From Macrotis lagotis (Eukaryota > Chordata > Mammalia > Peramelemorphia > Peramelidae): a stretch of 64,000 bases of DNA. The notes under the pieces were generated by a model, which was not told the DNA's origin, did not search any database, and saw only the letters and a program-made list of their open reading frames with translations. The stretch is taken from assembly GCF_037893015.1 (NCBI RefSeq), contig NC_133660.1, positions 162,000,937 through 162,064,936 on the forward strand, written 5' to 3'. Positions 35,577 through 49,100 of this stretch are shown here, one piece after another. Positions within the stretch are counted from its first letter, which is position 1. Each line of letters begins with the position of its first letter. The position numbers and the translations under genes were made by a program.

Positions 35577-38500
35577 CTAGTATAAAAGATGGAGACAAAA
35601 CACAAAATTGTGACAATAAATAAAAAAATATTGTGAGGTCAAATAAAATTACATATGGACATTCTACCTCCATCACTCTACCTTCACTGTAGATTCATCA
35701 ACTGTAAGATGGGGATAATAACAGCATCTCCCTCCCAGGGATGTAGTGAGGATCAACTGAGATGATAATTGTAAAGTGCTGATAATTTCTTTTCTCTTCT
35801 ATTACAATTTTTTTCTTATAATTAAGAAAACAGTTTTATTTAACTGTTGAAAACCAATTGAGAAAATAGCCAATCCTGATCTTCTAAAGATCATGGGTAA
35901 TCCAGGGTCAATGAAAACACTGCATAATTTTCCAAACACAATATGGCTTGGACTCTTTCTCCTACTAAATTGAGGTCCCACATCAAAATGTATCTGCAGT
36001 ACTAACACAACTGAGCTCAATAGGATGTTGGCTCAATTAAATATTATAACCTAATCAATAAACACTTCTTATCTACTTTTGTTCTTCCAGTGTGTATGTC
36101 TAAGCAGATATTTTTTAGATTATTGAACATTTTACTCAGAAGGCTTTGTATTAATTGCATCAATTTTTGTTTTATGATGCATTTGTGAATAGGAGAAAAC
36201 TTCACTGATGGAGGAACCCTCAATTTGTACTATGCACAGAAAATACTTATTTTCATAACCTGGGTGAACAGACTAAATGAGTATGTTTCCTTGTGTTAAA
36301 CTTTAATTCTGCTATTAAGAGTGGTCATTTTGTATGTCAGTGAAAGAAACTGAACTTTAGAGACCTTTTTTGAATCAAGTTTACCTGTAGCAGTTTCATT
36401 TTTTTAACCTAACTTTTAAAAAAAACCAATAAGAAACAGATATAAGTGGGAACTTATGTTTTCTATATTTCTCAGTTGTGTGATATATAGTCTCCTCTAG
36501 AAATAATTTGTGAATGCTTATATTATTTTAACTTTCATCAAGGAGATACCCGGTGCCCAGAAAGGTCATTATTTCAAATGTTTTGTAGATTGGAGAAAAG
36601 ATTCAAGTGCTTGTTACTTAACTTTAAGTAATTTATTAGTTACTTAAAATATATTGTATGTCTGTATGTGCATGCACACAACACATATACACATATACAT
36701 ACACCTTATGTTGTCTTTATTATCTTGGAATCTTTGTAATATCTTTAAGGAGAATATGTATATAGTTCTAAATTATATTATCTGAACCAAAATCACTTCT
36801 GTAAATAGTCAGGGGTCCAATCATTTTTCCTGACCATTTTCTTATGTACTATTAGTAATTTTTTAATATATTACATTGGGTACTGAGGTAGAAGACATTT
36901 AATGTTCTATTGGCAGATCTATTTCATTTCATATCGATTGTTCTACTCCCAATTTCATCTACAAATGTTCTCAAGACGATTTGGCTTAGCAAATTCACCT
37001 GAGGTGAATCTGCAGGAAGAGATTTTTTTAAATAACATTTTTTATGGTTAACTAAAATTAATCACAGTGCAAACTCTCTACATCTTTCAATTAACTCGGT
37101 GAAAAAGTAAAGTTGTGTTTTTCTGTGGAATCTTGTTTATCTGTCTATTCCCTTCTAATACCCTCACTGAGGATGTCCATTGTGTATATGTAGATTAGCT
37201 TCATAAAAATTTAGATAAATAGTAGATATACAGGTTGGCAGCTCAGGATATCACCTCAGGATAATTTTGACCTTGATTGTCTTTCACTATTTCACGAGAC
37301 AAATGATGCTTTGAGCTTGTACTCTAAATGAATGATAGATTAGGACTGTTTTTATAAATATACACATTGTTTTTATACATACACACACACATATACTGAT
37401 TTTGACTCTGCTTCAATTAATTAATGATCTGGTCACACAAAATTAATTCTGAAATATCTTCCAGCTTGATAATTACTTGCTTCATGTTCTATTAACATAT
37501 AGGCAAGTTTATTGTTTGAGATAGGGTTTGGTACTTGCCATGTCTAGAGTGTGTTTTTTAGTTTATTCTTTTTCAAGTAACAAATTTTTTAAAAATTAAT
37601 CTGCCTTTCCAAGTACCTCCTTCCTCCACAGTAAAATTGTTTTAGAAATTCATCCAAAAAAACCAAATTCCCCAATACATACATATGAACATATAAACAC
37701 ACATACATCTAAATATCTGTCTACAAAGAGAACTTTTTTTGCATTAACCAGATAAAAAAAACACTGAACTTTATCTACATATATGATACCCTCACTACTA
37801 AAAAACTCCTTTTCCAAATAAGAAAAATATTCAGAAACTTAAAGAAGTCTAATAACATATTCTATCATTCATATCTGCCTAGAAGTGAGTAGAGCATTTC
37901 AGCTTCACTCTTTTGAACTTGGGTTTTATCACTAAGTTGATGATAATTCTAGTGTCTTTCAAAATTGTTTTTGCCTATATTATTATAAACACATTGCTTT
38001 TCTTCATGAGACTACCAGAGAATAGAGAGGAAAACAATATTGTGCAGAACAAGTTTTTAACTGTCAGAGTTGACTGAAAGGCATAGAGAATTTAGACTGT
38101 GATCTTTTTGTAAACCATTGTTTGAGTATATGTATTATATAAACGCAATAAACATAACTGATGCATCAATTAGTTGGCAACTATTGATGCTTTCTCAGTT
38201 GCTTTGTTTTGGCAATGAGTTGTGAATATAAGCATGAATATATATGTGTACAGACACACACACACACACACATATACAAACACAACATTTTTTTTCTTTC
38301 TCTCTTACATACATCCACACTTACCTCTTCATCCCCTCTCCCCCCTCTATATTGCCCTCCAATTCTCTATCATGGTCTGGACAAGTAGATATTCTCATCT
38401 TCTTTGCAGGAAGAGGTTTTTTAAAATAACATTTTTTATGGTTAACTAAAATTAATCACAGTGCAAACTCTCTACATCTTTCAATTAACTCGGTGAAAAA

Positions 38501-41500
38501 GTAAAGTTGTGTTTTTCTGTGGAATCTTGTTTATCTGGCTATTCCCTTCTAATACCCTCACTGAGGATGTCCGTTGTGTATATGTAGATTAGCTTCATAA
38601 AAGTTTAGATAAATAGTAAAGTAGATATACAGGTTGGCAGATACTGATGTTCTTTCAGTTGCCTTATTTTGCTAATAAGAAGTTATGAAATTTTTTATGC
38701 CTTTGGCATCTTCTTTTTTATATATTTATATTTCCAAAATAAAATCAACAAAGTAGCTCCATAACAGAGCTATATCAAATATGTTACAGAGCAACTGTTA
38801 TTGTCATGGTGTAATAGCATTATCTTTCCACTGCAACTGGTATAAAATTTTAAAAAATATATTTTCACTATATTATAACTTAAAAATGATTAAAAATTTA
38901 GAAAAGAAAAGATGAATAAGAAAAACTTTGGAGCGGCTAGGTGGCGTAGTGGATAAAGCACCGGCCCTGGAGTCAGGAGTACCTGGGTTCAAATCCGGCC
39001 TCAGACACTTAATAATTACCTAGCTGGGTGGCCATGGGCAAGCCACTTAACCCCATTTGCCTTGCAAAAACCTAAAAGAACAAAACCAAAAAAAACCCTT
39101 TGAAAGATTTAAGAAATATATTGTCAGACAAAATTTTACCACCGTGGATCATTTCTCTGTGTGAAAAAAACTTTAAACCTTTCAAATATAAAGTGCTTAT
39201 ATATATTACTTATGGTATAGAAGTTAAATAATCCAAACATAATACTGCATAACAGAGAAAGTAATGTAAAACTTTTAGACATATCTTCTTTTTCTTTTCT
39301 TTTTGTAGGTTTTTTTTTTTTTACAAGGCAAATGGGGTTAAGTGGCTTGCCCAAGGCCACCCAGCTAGGTAATTATTATGTATCTGAGGCCGAATTTGAA
39401 CCCAGGTACTCCTGACTCCAGGGCCGGTGCTTTATCCACTACGCCACCTAGCCGCCCCTAGACACATTTTCTTAAGATTACTGCAAAAATATTGATTCAG
39501 AAATGTCTGACTTTAATTCATCCCTTCACTAACCTGGTCTGCAATTTTGGGAGCATTAAGTAATATTCCTGATCTTTTTCTTCTTTAAGCTGTCTGACTA
39601 TGGAGAGACTCTGGTGGGGGAGATTTTTGTAAGTTTTGAATTATTTAATCAAAGGAATAAAAATCCATACCTGAAGCAAATTTTCTTCTTCACAAAGATG
39701 TTTATCAACTTTCTTGTAGAGATTATCTAGTCCCTTCTTCACTTCCTTTCCAGGATATTCTTTGATAACCTTACGAAGTTCTTGTTTATTAAATGCAAGT
39801 TGATAACTAACTTCTTCTTCCCTTATACCTTGTGCTACTCGAGCTTCAACACCCTCAAAGAAATGCTATAATGAAATTCAATCAGAAAATTAACTGACAT
39901 AACCTGTTTTTCTTGTACCTTGTATTAAATTTCAACAACAGATAAAAAGTTCAATGATTTGTAATATTCCCTGTTGCAAGTTTTTAAGACAAAAAAAGTG
40001 ACTTCCTAAGCACTATTACTAGTTGATTAAAAACTCAATAATTAATTAAACTCAACTATGGATAAAGATAGAAGGATATTTTTATAAGTACTGGTTTGCA
40101 AGTTCTCTAAAACTAACATATTCTTCTTTGACATGTACAGCTTGATCTTGATTATAAGTTACTGACTATATTCATTAAAGGAAAGAAAAAAAGAATGGAT
40201 GGTATAGTTCTTCCTCATATACAATCACAGTCTTTGAACTTTTAGTTAAATATAAGTACAAAAGAAAGGTAATAATACCATTCCTTCATTAATATGCACA
40301 AGATTTAAAAACTTGTTTATAGCACTGCACATATATATTTATTTATGTTCTGAACCTCCCCCAAAACACTAAAAAGGTACTTACATTTAGTTTTTCAAGA
40401 GGTTGTCCTAAGGAATAGATAACATAAGACTGAAGATGGTCTGTGTACTTCTGTTTGGCTTCTTTTTTTTCAGCTTCTAGACATGAGATTTTCAAACGAG
40501 AAAGAGTTGCAAAAATATGGTGGAAATTCTCCATCATCACCACATCCCTGGGAGTCTTCTGGCTTTCATTTGCAACTTTTTCCACTAAAATAAGAATAAG
40601 AAGAGTTAAAAGAAAAATCAAAGGACATGAATCCTAAAAGACCTTTTGGATGGGAAAAAGACAAAAAAAACCACCAGAAAATGGAACTCTTGTGAATTCT
40701 ATCCAGAGTGCATTTAGCAATGTCAAATTTTGATTACTTAGAAAGAATTGAGGATCAAGTTTATATGTCATGTGGAATCTTATTCTTTTTCTAATGCCTA
40801 CTGGCCCTTCAACAAAAAACAAAAACTGGTTAGCAACTTCAGGAAAAGATGGAGATCTTCAGGAAAAGATGTAGAGATCAGGATGAAGCTTAATTTAAGT
40901 AAAATGTAAACACACATAATGCTAAAAGGGGCTAGTTTAAGCTGATGCATGCTTAGGATATTTAACAATCACAATCTGTCATCTACTTTTTAAAGATGCT
41001 CTTTTACCATTTCCATATATTTTCCAGATTAATTTAAAATTTTAAAAATTATATTAACATTATTTTGTATTATCTATACTTCCCATTGTGTTCTCCTCTC
41101 TCCCTTCCAGAAAGTAATCCTTTATAACAAAGCAGGAAAACAAAATCAATTAGTTCAAATATCAAAAAAACAACAACAACAAAAAAAACAACCTGAGACT
41201 ACATGCACTGTTCCATACTCACAGTCCCCATTTCAGCAAAGAAGCAAGGGGAATGTCTTCTTTTATTTTTTGGGTCAAGTAATATTTTAATCACTTTGTG
41301 AAATTTCAAAATGATTTTTATAATGGTTACACCAATTTACAGCTTCACCAGGAGTGCTTAAGTGTATCTATCTTTCTACAATTCCTACAACATTGATTAT
41401 TCTCATTTTTGTTATTTTTTTTTTTTTGCCAACTCTGAGGAGTGAGGAGAAAATTACTTTCTCTATTTCTCTTAGTGATCTGGAGTTGTTCTTTATATGG

Positions 41501-42490
41501 TTTCTAAAAATTTAATTTTATTTTGAGAATGAATAAAAGCATGGCTTTTATTTATATATATGTATACATATATATTGTATATTTCTTTCTAAAAATAAAG
41601 AACTTTGAGGACTTATACATAAAGTGTGTGTATATATTCTGTCGTAGCCTAAAATTAGAATCTAAGGGAATGTCTTTATGTTGAGGAAAAGTTAAACAAA
41701 TTGTGGTATTGTGAATATAACTAAAAACCATTGCTCCATAAATAATGATAAAATGTTTTAGAGGAAACTTGGAAGATGTCTAGAAATTAATGTAGGGTGG
41801 GGTAAGAAGAATTAGAAGAATAGCTTATATAATAACATAGAAAAAACAATTTTGAAAGATTTTAGAACTCTGATCAACATAATGATAAACTAGGAGTCCA
41901 AAAGAATAAAGATGAAAATACCACTCACTTCCTACAAGAGAGGTGAACTTAAAATGAAGAAAAAGACATGTCCATAATGGGAATTTGTTTTTTGGATTAT
42001 GCATGTAAGAATTGAGAGATTTCTTCTTTTTTCAAATTTGTTCAGATTTGGTAGGGGATAGAGAAGAATGGGATAGATTTAAAATTTTTTAAAAATAATT
42101 TTAATAATTTTTATATTCAATAATTTTATTTATTACATTTATAATTATTTATAATTATATATAATTTTAATAATTTTTAATAATTTAAAAAATTTTTTAA
42201 AGGATGAGAATGGAAGGAAGTTCAGAAGTAAACAGATAAGCAAGTAGTTTTGAAAGTAACATGGTGAATTCTATAACCTTAAAAAAAGCAAGTTATATGG
42301 AATAGAGATTTGCTGTTTTATATATCTCATTTTTTCCTGTTGTTCTGTGTAAATATTTAACTGCAGAATAAAAACAACTAAAATAAACACTCAAAGGCAA
42401 AAAGTAATTAAAAAAAATTAACAAGCATTTTTCTTCCCCTCTCACCTTTCCAGGTCCCCTAATAAAATGGTCTTCCATATTTCTGTTATT

Positions 42491-42540
<50 letters not shown>

Positions 42541-43066
42541 AAATTGTAGACTCTTATATGAGATATTTACTATAAAGGTTTTTTTTTCAGTCAACTACTT
42601 TCTTTTTATTCTACTGATATTGTATTCCCACAAAAGCTTTTCAATTTCATGTAATCAAAATCATTTACCTTATTTTTCTAATTACCTCTACCTCTGGTTT
42701 GTTTGAAAATTCAGTTTCAAGGTCATAACTCCTGTTAAAACACACATGATTTATGTACATAATTTCTACACAAAACCATCAACATTCAAATTAATTATTG
42801 TAATATTAGATTTTTTTTTAGCTTTCCAGTTCCCCAGAAATTCTCATCGGAGTTCTTATCTTTAGGTTTATCACACCCTGGGTTATAGATGTCCATTATT
42901 CCTAACTGTGCTTTATCTAGCTTTTTCATAGAATTACTTTTCTATTTTTAAATCAGTGCACAATGTTTTGCTTTGCATTAATTCCATATATACTCTAAAC
43001 AGAACAAGTATACTTATTATATGTATATATATATATATATATATACATATATACACACACACATAT

Positions 43067-43104
<38 letters not shown>

Positions 43105-46100
43105 TATACTCTAAATAGAACAAGTAACTTTAGATTTTCACAGCTCAGCATTGCATATTGTGCCCATATGCCTTTGCCCAGGCTGTTCCTAGAACCCACT
43201 GTTCTCCTTGTTTTTATTTTGACAAAGACACAGACAGACAGACAGACAGACACACACACATTTTATTTTTCTCAATTACACGCGAAGATAGTTTTCAGCA
43301 TTCATCCTTTGCAAGCCTTTGAGTATCACATTTTTCTACCATCTTCTCTTCCTTTCCCCTCCCCATGGCAGTGAACAATTTGATATAAGTTGTATATGTA
43401 TGATTATGTTTAACATATTTCCATATTAGTCATGCTGTGATAGAATAATTAGAACTAAGGGGAAAAATCATGAGAAGGAAAAAAACCAACATAAAACAAG
43501 TTTTAAAAAGTGAACTTAGTATGTTTTGTTCTACATTCATACTCCAAAGTTTTTTCTCTATGCATAACAGAAGACTTAGTTTTCTTCAAGGTTCAATACA
43601 GTTATGATCACCTATTGAAATCTTTCCAGCTCTTAGTGTTCTCTCCCCTTCCTCAAATTACCATAGGTATCTGTCTCTCTAAATGTTGTGCCCTACTGTG
43701 GGATGTCAGCTCCTGAAGGTTTTTTGGTCTTGTCTTCATGTCCATGGCTTGGCATACAATTGCTTAAAAGTGGTTACTGAATGAAGAGCAGCCAAACTAT
43801 AACTCACTGAAAAATTTTAAAAATATCCCTTATTAAGCATTGGCTGTGTGCTAGGAACTGAGAGGTCTCCCTTGAGGTCCACTGAAACAGTGCCTAGGTG
43901 TCACTATCTTTGCTCTTCTCTTCAATCTCCCTACTTCTTCTCAGGACACTGACATCTAGTCTTCACCATCATTCTTGACTTTCTCTCAACTCCTTCCCTC
44001 ATCAGATCTTCCTAATGCTCAGGAGTGAAAGTATCACGACTCTACTCAACAAAGCAGAATTGCTCCCTGGTGCCTTCAACATCAGAGAGCAACTACTCTG
44101 CTTGGCTCATCTGGCAAAAATCTTTTCCAGAGTTGTGCACACCACAGTCACAGATTATACTGGCTGCCTCTCATTCTTTATACATAGAACCCCACTTCTT
44201 GCCCTGACTATCTGCTCTCTAGTTCAATCTTTCCTGAGATCTCCTGATAGCCAGAGCCTCTTATCTCATGCCTCCTCATCTATGCACAACAGACTACAGC
44301 AGGCACAGTTTTCACTTCTCTCTGTGTGGCAAGTGCTTAGCAAGGTGACCATACTTTACAGAGTCTTTATTAAATGCCCACTAATTGAAAGACCTCATGT
44401 AGTTAGGTGGTGCAGTGGATTGAGCACTGGCCTTGGAGTCAGGTGGACCTGAGTTCAAATCGAGCTTCAGACACTTTATAATTACCTAACTGTGTGACCT
44501 TGTACATGTCACTTTACTGCCTTGCAAAAACAAAAAAAGTACTCTTCAAAGACTACAGAAATTTTAGGGGCGGCTAGGTGGCATAGTGGATAAAGCACCT
44601 GCCCTGGAGTCAGGAGTACCTGGGTTTAAATCCACTCTCAGACACTTGGCCTTGGGCAAGCCACTTAACCCCACTTGCCTTGCAAAAACCTAAAAAAAAA
44701 AAAAAGACCTCATGTAGAAGGTAGTATCTGAGTTATGCCTTAAAGCTAGAAACTATACAGATTAGGAAAAGAGGGAGACAAAGAAGGAACCTATCCCACT
44801 CTCTGTGATAACCTTGTACCATAGGAGAGACTTGGAATGCTGTGTGTAGGAATGGCTGTTTGGAAAGAGCCTGGAGCTCAATTGTAAAGGGATTTAAATG
44901 TTAAACAGAGGAAGGTGTATTTTAATCCAGAGACAAATGAAAGCCACTGGAACTTCCTGAGTAGGGAAATAATATAATCAGACCTGGGATTAAAAAGATC
45001 AATTTGGAAACTGTGTGGAGAAAGAGCTGAAAATGAAGACCTCTTGGGACAGTACAGAGGGCTCAGATTAGTGTGGTGACTTGGTGAGGGGAAAGATATG
45101 AGCAATGATACAGAGACAGTACTGACAAGATTTGGTCACTGTCTAGATATGTGGGGTGACAAGAGTCAAGGTTGACTTTGAATGCTGGGAACCTGGATGA
45201 CTAAGGATGATGAAACCCTAAACACAAATAAGGAAACTGGGAAGAAGGGAAGTTTTTAGAGGAAAGAAAATATATTCTGTTTTCACTATTATGAGTTTAA
45301 GATATTAAAATGTCCAATAGAAACTGGTCATGTAAGGCTGGAGCCAGAGCAGGCTAGACAGTGTTCTACTGGCTCAGGAGAGCCCACTTAAAATTTTGAA
45401 AGTGAGCACTGCAACTCTGAAATTGGCAAATGCTAAAAATCAGGGTTTGATTTAGTTTCCTTGGGTGTTTAGTCTTAATAAAGTGATGGAGAAAATATTA
45501 AGATTAACTTAAAAGTGTGTCATTCACACCTTTTTCTTCTTGGGAATCTGGTTGCTAAACATTTACTAGTACATCCCTGGGTTGGGGCTCAGGAGAGAGA
45601 CTAGAAGTATATTTATAAATATCTATAGTCATCTGCTTAGATGTAATACATATATTTTATATAACATAATATTAATTAAAATTACATTGTATAATATACA
45701 GATAGATATGTCTTAATTATAATAATAATAAACCTATATAGGGATTATAATGTCAGTTTGGTTATATAAGAGAATATAGAAAGAAGGTAGCCCAGGACAG
45801 AACATGTTAGAGAATATGACACAGATGATGATTCAGCAAAGAAGTCAAATATAGGTAGGAAGAACCAAAAGAGATCAATGTGATGAAAATTTAGAAAGGA
45901 GAGAGCTTTTTTATTAAAGATATTTGAGTTTTACAATTTTCCCTCCAATCTTACTTTCCTCCCCCCCCACGGAAAGCAATCTGTCAGTCTACTTTGTTTC
46001 CATGTTGTGCATTGATCCAAATTGAGTGTGATGAGAGAGAGAGCATATCCTTAAGGAAGAGACAAGAAGTCTAAGAGATAACAAGATCAGACAATAAGAT

Positions 46101-49100
46101 ATCTGTGTTTTTTTTTTTAATTAAAGGGAATAGTCCTTGAACTTTGTTCAAACTCCACGGCTCTTTATCTGGATACAGATGGCACTCAAGAAAAGAGTTT
46201 CTAAGAAGAAGTTAACAGGGTGAGAAAATGAGGACTAAGGTCCTTGAATTTGGCAATGAGAAAGAAGACTGTATGTTGGGATAACCTGTTTTAACTCTTA
46301 ACTTCTCTTTATTTCTCAAAGTCCCTCTATGATACAGCTATTTATTTATGGTATGTTTTGTAACCAACCATAAACAATTTCTTTTTAAGGCTTAGAGGTT
46401 TCAACAATTTATTTTAGGGAGAAATGAAGAAAATGTCATTTTCACTACAATAGATGTGGTATGGTTGTCTCATTCCAGCTACAGTTAATACCTTAAATTA
46501 CAGAATCTTTAAACAGTAAAACAAATAACATAGGCCAGAACACTAATAATGTTAGCAAAATTCCCTATCTCAGGTCTACTATTTTGATAAGTTACCTCAA
46601 ATTCTTCTAAAGTTACTCCCTGTGGTCTACAAAAATTTTAATTTTTGAATACAGATTAAAAATTACTCATATTAAATTAAAAAGTTTTTTGTATTAAAAT
46701 ACTATTATTTGAGGAGTTAACAAAAATTGCCACCATAATACATTATTTTTAGATTAGGAATGAAAGTGACACAGGTTCTTTAGTAGCATCTATATTTTAA
46801 GTTACTTAACTCTTGGTTTGACTTCAAAAAGGCATGAGCCCAAATATTAAGTTAATAACTTCTTCCCTAAGTTATTCTTACAGAAATTACCACTCTCTTT
46901 CCTCCAGGCCTTTATACTAAAGAAATCTTAATATATCAGTATCAAATATGCCTCAGCCTTTGACTTTCCCCTTTGCATCTGAATTTTAAAAAATTCTATA
47001 AATTATTATATACTTAAAGCATTGAGGAGTAAAAATAGGCTTGGTGAATATTAGTGACATTTTTCAATGGTCTCATTACTTTCAATTTTGATCTTTTTTT
47101 TTTCCTTTTCTGAAATTGCCTTAATTTTTTTTTCCATGTACAATCTCTGGTTAAATAAATAGCCACTTCTTTATGATACCAATTAATTCTGAAAAACAGC
47201 AGCTCTCATAGCATTTTTTTTTCTTAAAATAGTATTGTTTTCTATAGCTAATGCAGTTTAAAGGAAATCTTCTATAAATTTGTTTTCTTTTTTAAGATGC
47301 TGAACTCAGAGGAAAAGAAACATTTTATATTCAAGGTAAACCACAGAATAAGAACTAGGAAAAACAATTAAAAAAAAATATAACTAGCAACTCTATTGCC
47401 AGGAGGCAAGAACCAAAGAATGTGATTAATAGTTTCTTCGAATAAACTTTTTTAGGACAAATTCATTTGAGTTGGTAGACCCAGGGAAGAGCACCTCAGG
47501 ACACAAGTTTCTTTTGAGGTGGAGAATCTGGGACATGGTATACTACTATACCATGGTATACTACTATCACAACAGCAAAGTGTCATGGTGGGCTGAGAGC
47601 AAGACTTGGGGTGGCTATTTTAAAGAGGTTGTATGGGAGTAAGGAAAAAATATCAGCAATTTCCTATTTTGACTTATTATTGCTAATCTGGGGTTAAGGA
47701 AGGAATACAAGTGCTATTAGTATTCTCTAAATTTTGGTTCACTGTGTACATCATTTCATTTGCCCCATCCTTGGAAACTCTGCCAGGAAATTTACTATTA
47801 TACTGCAATTCTTGTGTTCATTTTTTAAAAAAAGCACCAGGATTGCTTGGTGGAAAATTATATGTAGTTTATAAATATTCAGATAAAAAGTTCACCTTTA
47901 GATTCTCTTATATGACCTAAATGTAAAATTATCACACAGATCTTATCTTTATCAGATTAATAGGACCTTCTCTTCAAAGAAAATGTTTTATATAAAAGGG
48001 AGAATACTGCCAAATGATTATGGTCTTCTGGATATGAAGATAAGAAATAAAGCACTGGAAATAGCAGCTCAGTCATTCTGATGATTGAAAAATTCAAATT
48101 TCTCCAAAGAGCAATAAACTGTGTATTCCCTTTGATCCAGCAATACCACCACTAGGGCTGTATCCCAAAGAGATCATAAAAAAGGAGAAAAAAACCCCTT
48201 TTAAAAAATATTAAAAAAATTTTTTTGGAGGGGTATTTTTGGTAATGCAATGAATGGGGTTAAGTGACTTGCCCAAGGTCACACAATTAGGTAATTATTA
48301 AGTGTTTGAAGTCATATTTGAACTCAGGTCCGCCTGACTCCAGGGCTGGTGCTCTATCCACTGTACCACCTAGCTGCCCCATAACCCCTTTTTCGTATGA
48401 AAAGTACAAAAATATTTATAGAGTTATTTTTGTAGTGGCAAAGAATTAGAAAATGAGATGTTCCTCAATTGGAGAATAGCTAAATAATTTATGGTATATG
48501 AATGTGATGGAATACTATTGTTCTCTAAGAAATCATGGGGGGGGTGGCTAGGTGATGCTGTGAATAGAGCACCAACCCTGAAGTAAGGAGTACCAGAGTT
48601 CAAATATGGCCTCAGACACTTAATAATTACTAGTTGTGTGGCCTTGGGCAAGCCACTTAACCCCATTGCCTTGCAAAAAAAAAAAAAATCTAAAAAAAAT
48701 AGAAATCATGAGAGGGCAAGACTCTAGAAAAGCCTGAAAAGACTTCTATGAACTGATGCTGAGTGAAGTGAGCAGAACCATGAGAACATTGTACATATTA
48801 ACAGCAACACTGTGAGATGATCAACTAAGATGGATGCAGCTCCTTTCAGCAGTTCAGAAATCAAGGACAATCTGAGAGACCTGTTATGGAAAATGCTATC
48901 CACATTCAGAGAAAAAAAACTATGAATTCTGAATGCAGAGCAAAGTATACTATGTTTACTTTTGAAAACTTCTTTTATGTTTTTCTTTTTCTTGGTTTTT
49001 AGTTCTGCTTCTTATTTTACAACATGACTAATTTGGAAATATGTTAAACATGACTGTAGATGTTTAAACTATATCAGAGTACTTGCTGTTATGAGGAGGG

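Larger units (their letters stand above)
35577..39670 (-). other. EXOC1 last intron
   Basis: About 4.1 kb. It holds a MIR remnant (about 35690-35790), a direct duplication of 231 bases, short CA runs (38253-38270) and two WSINE1-type SINEs. No other gene. Confidence 0.85.
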
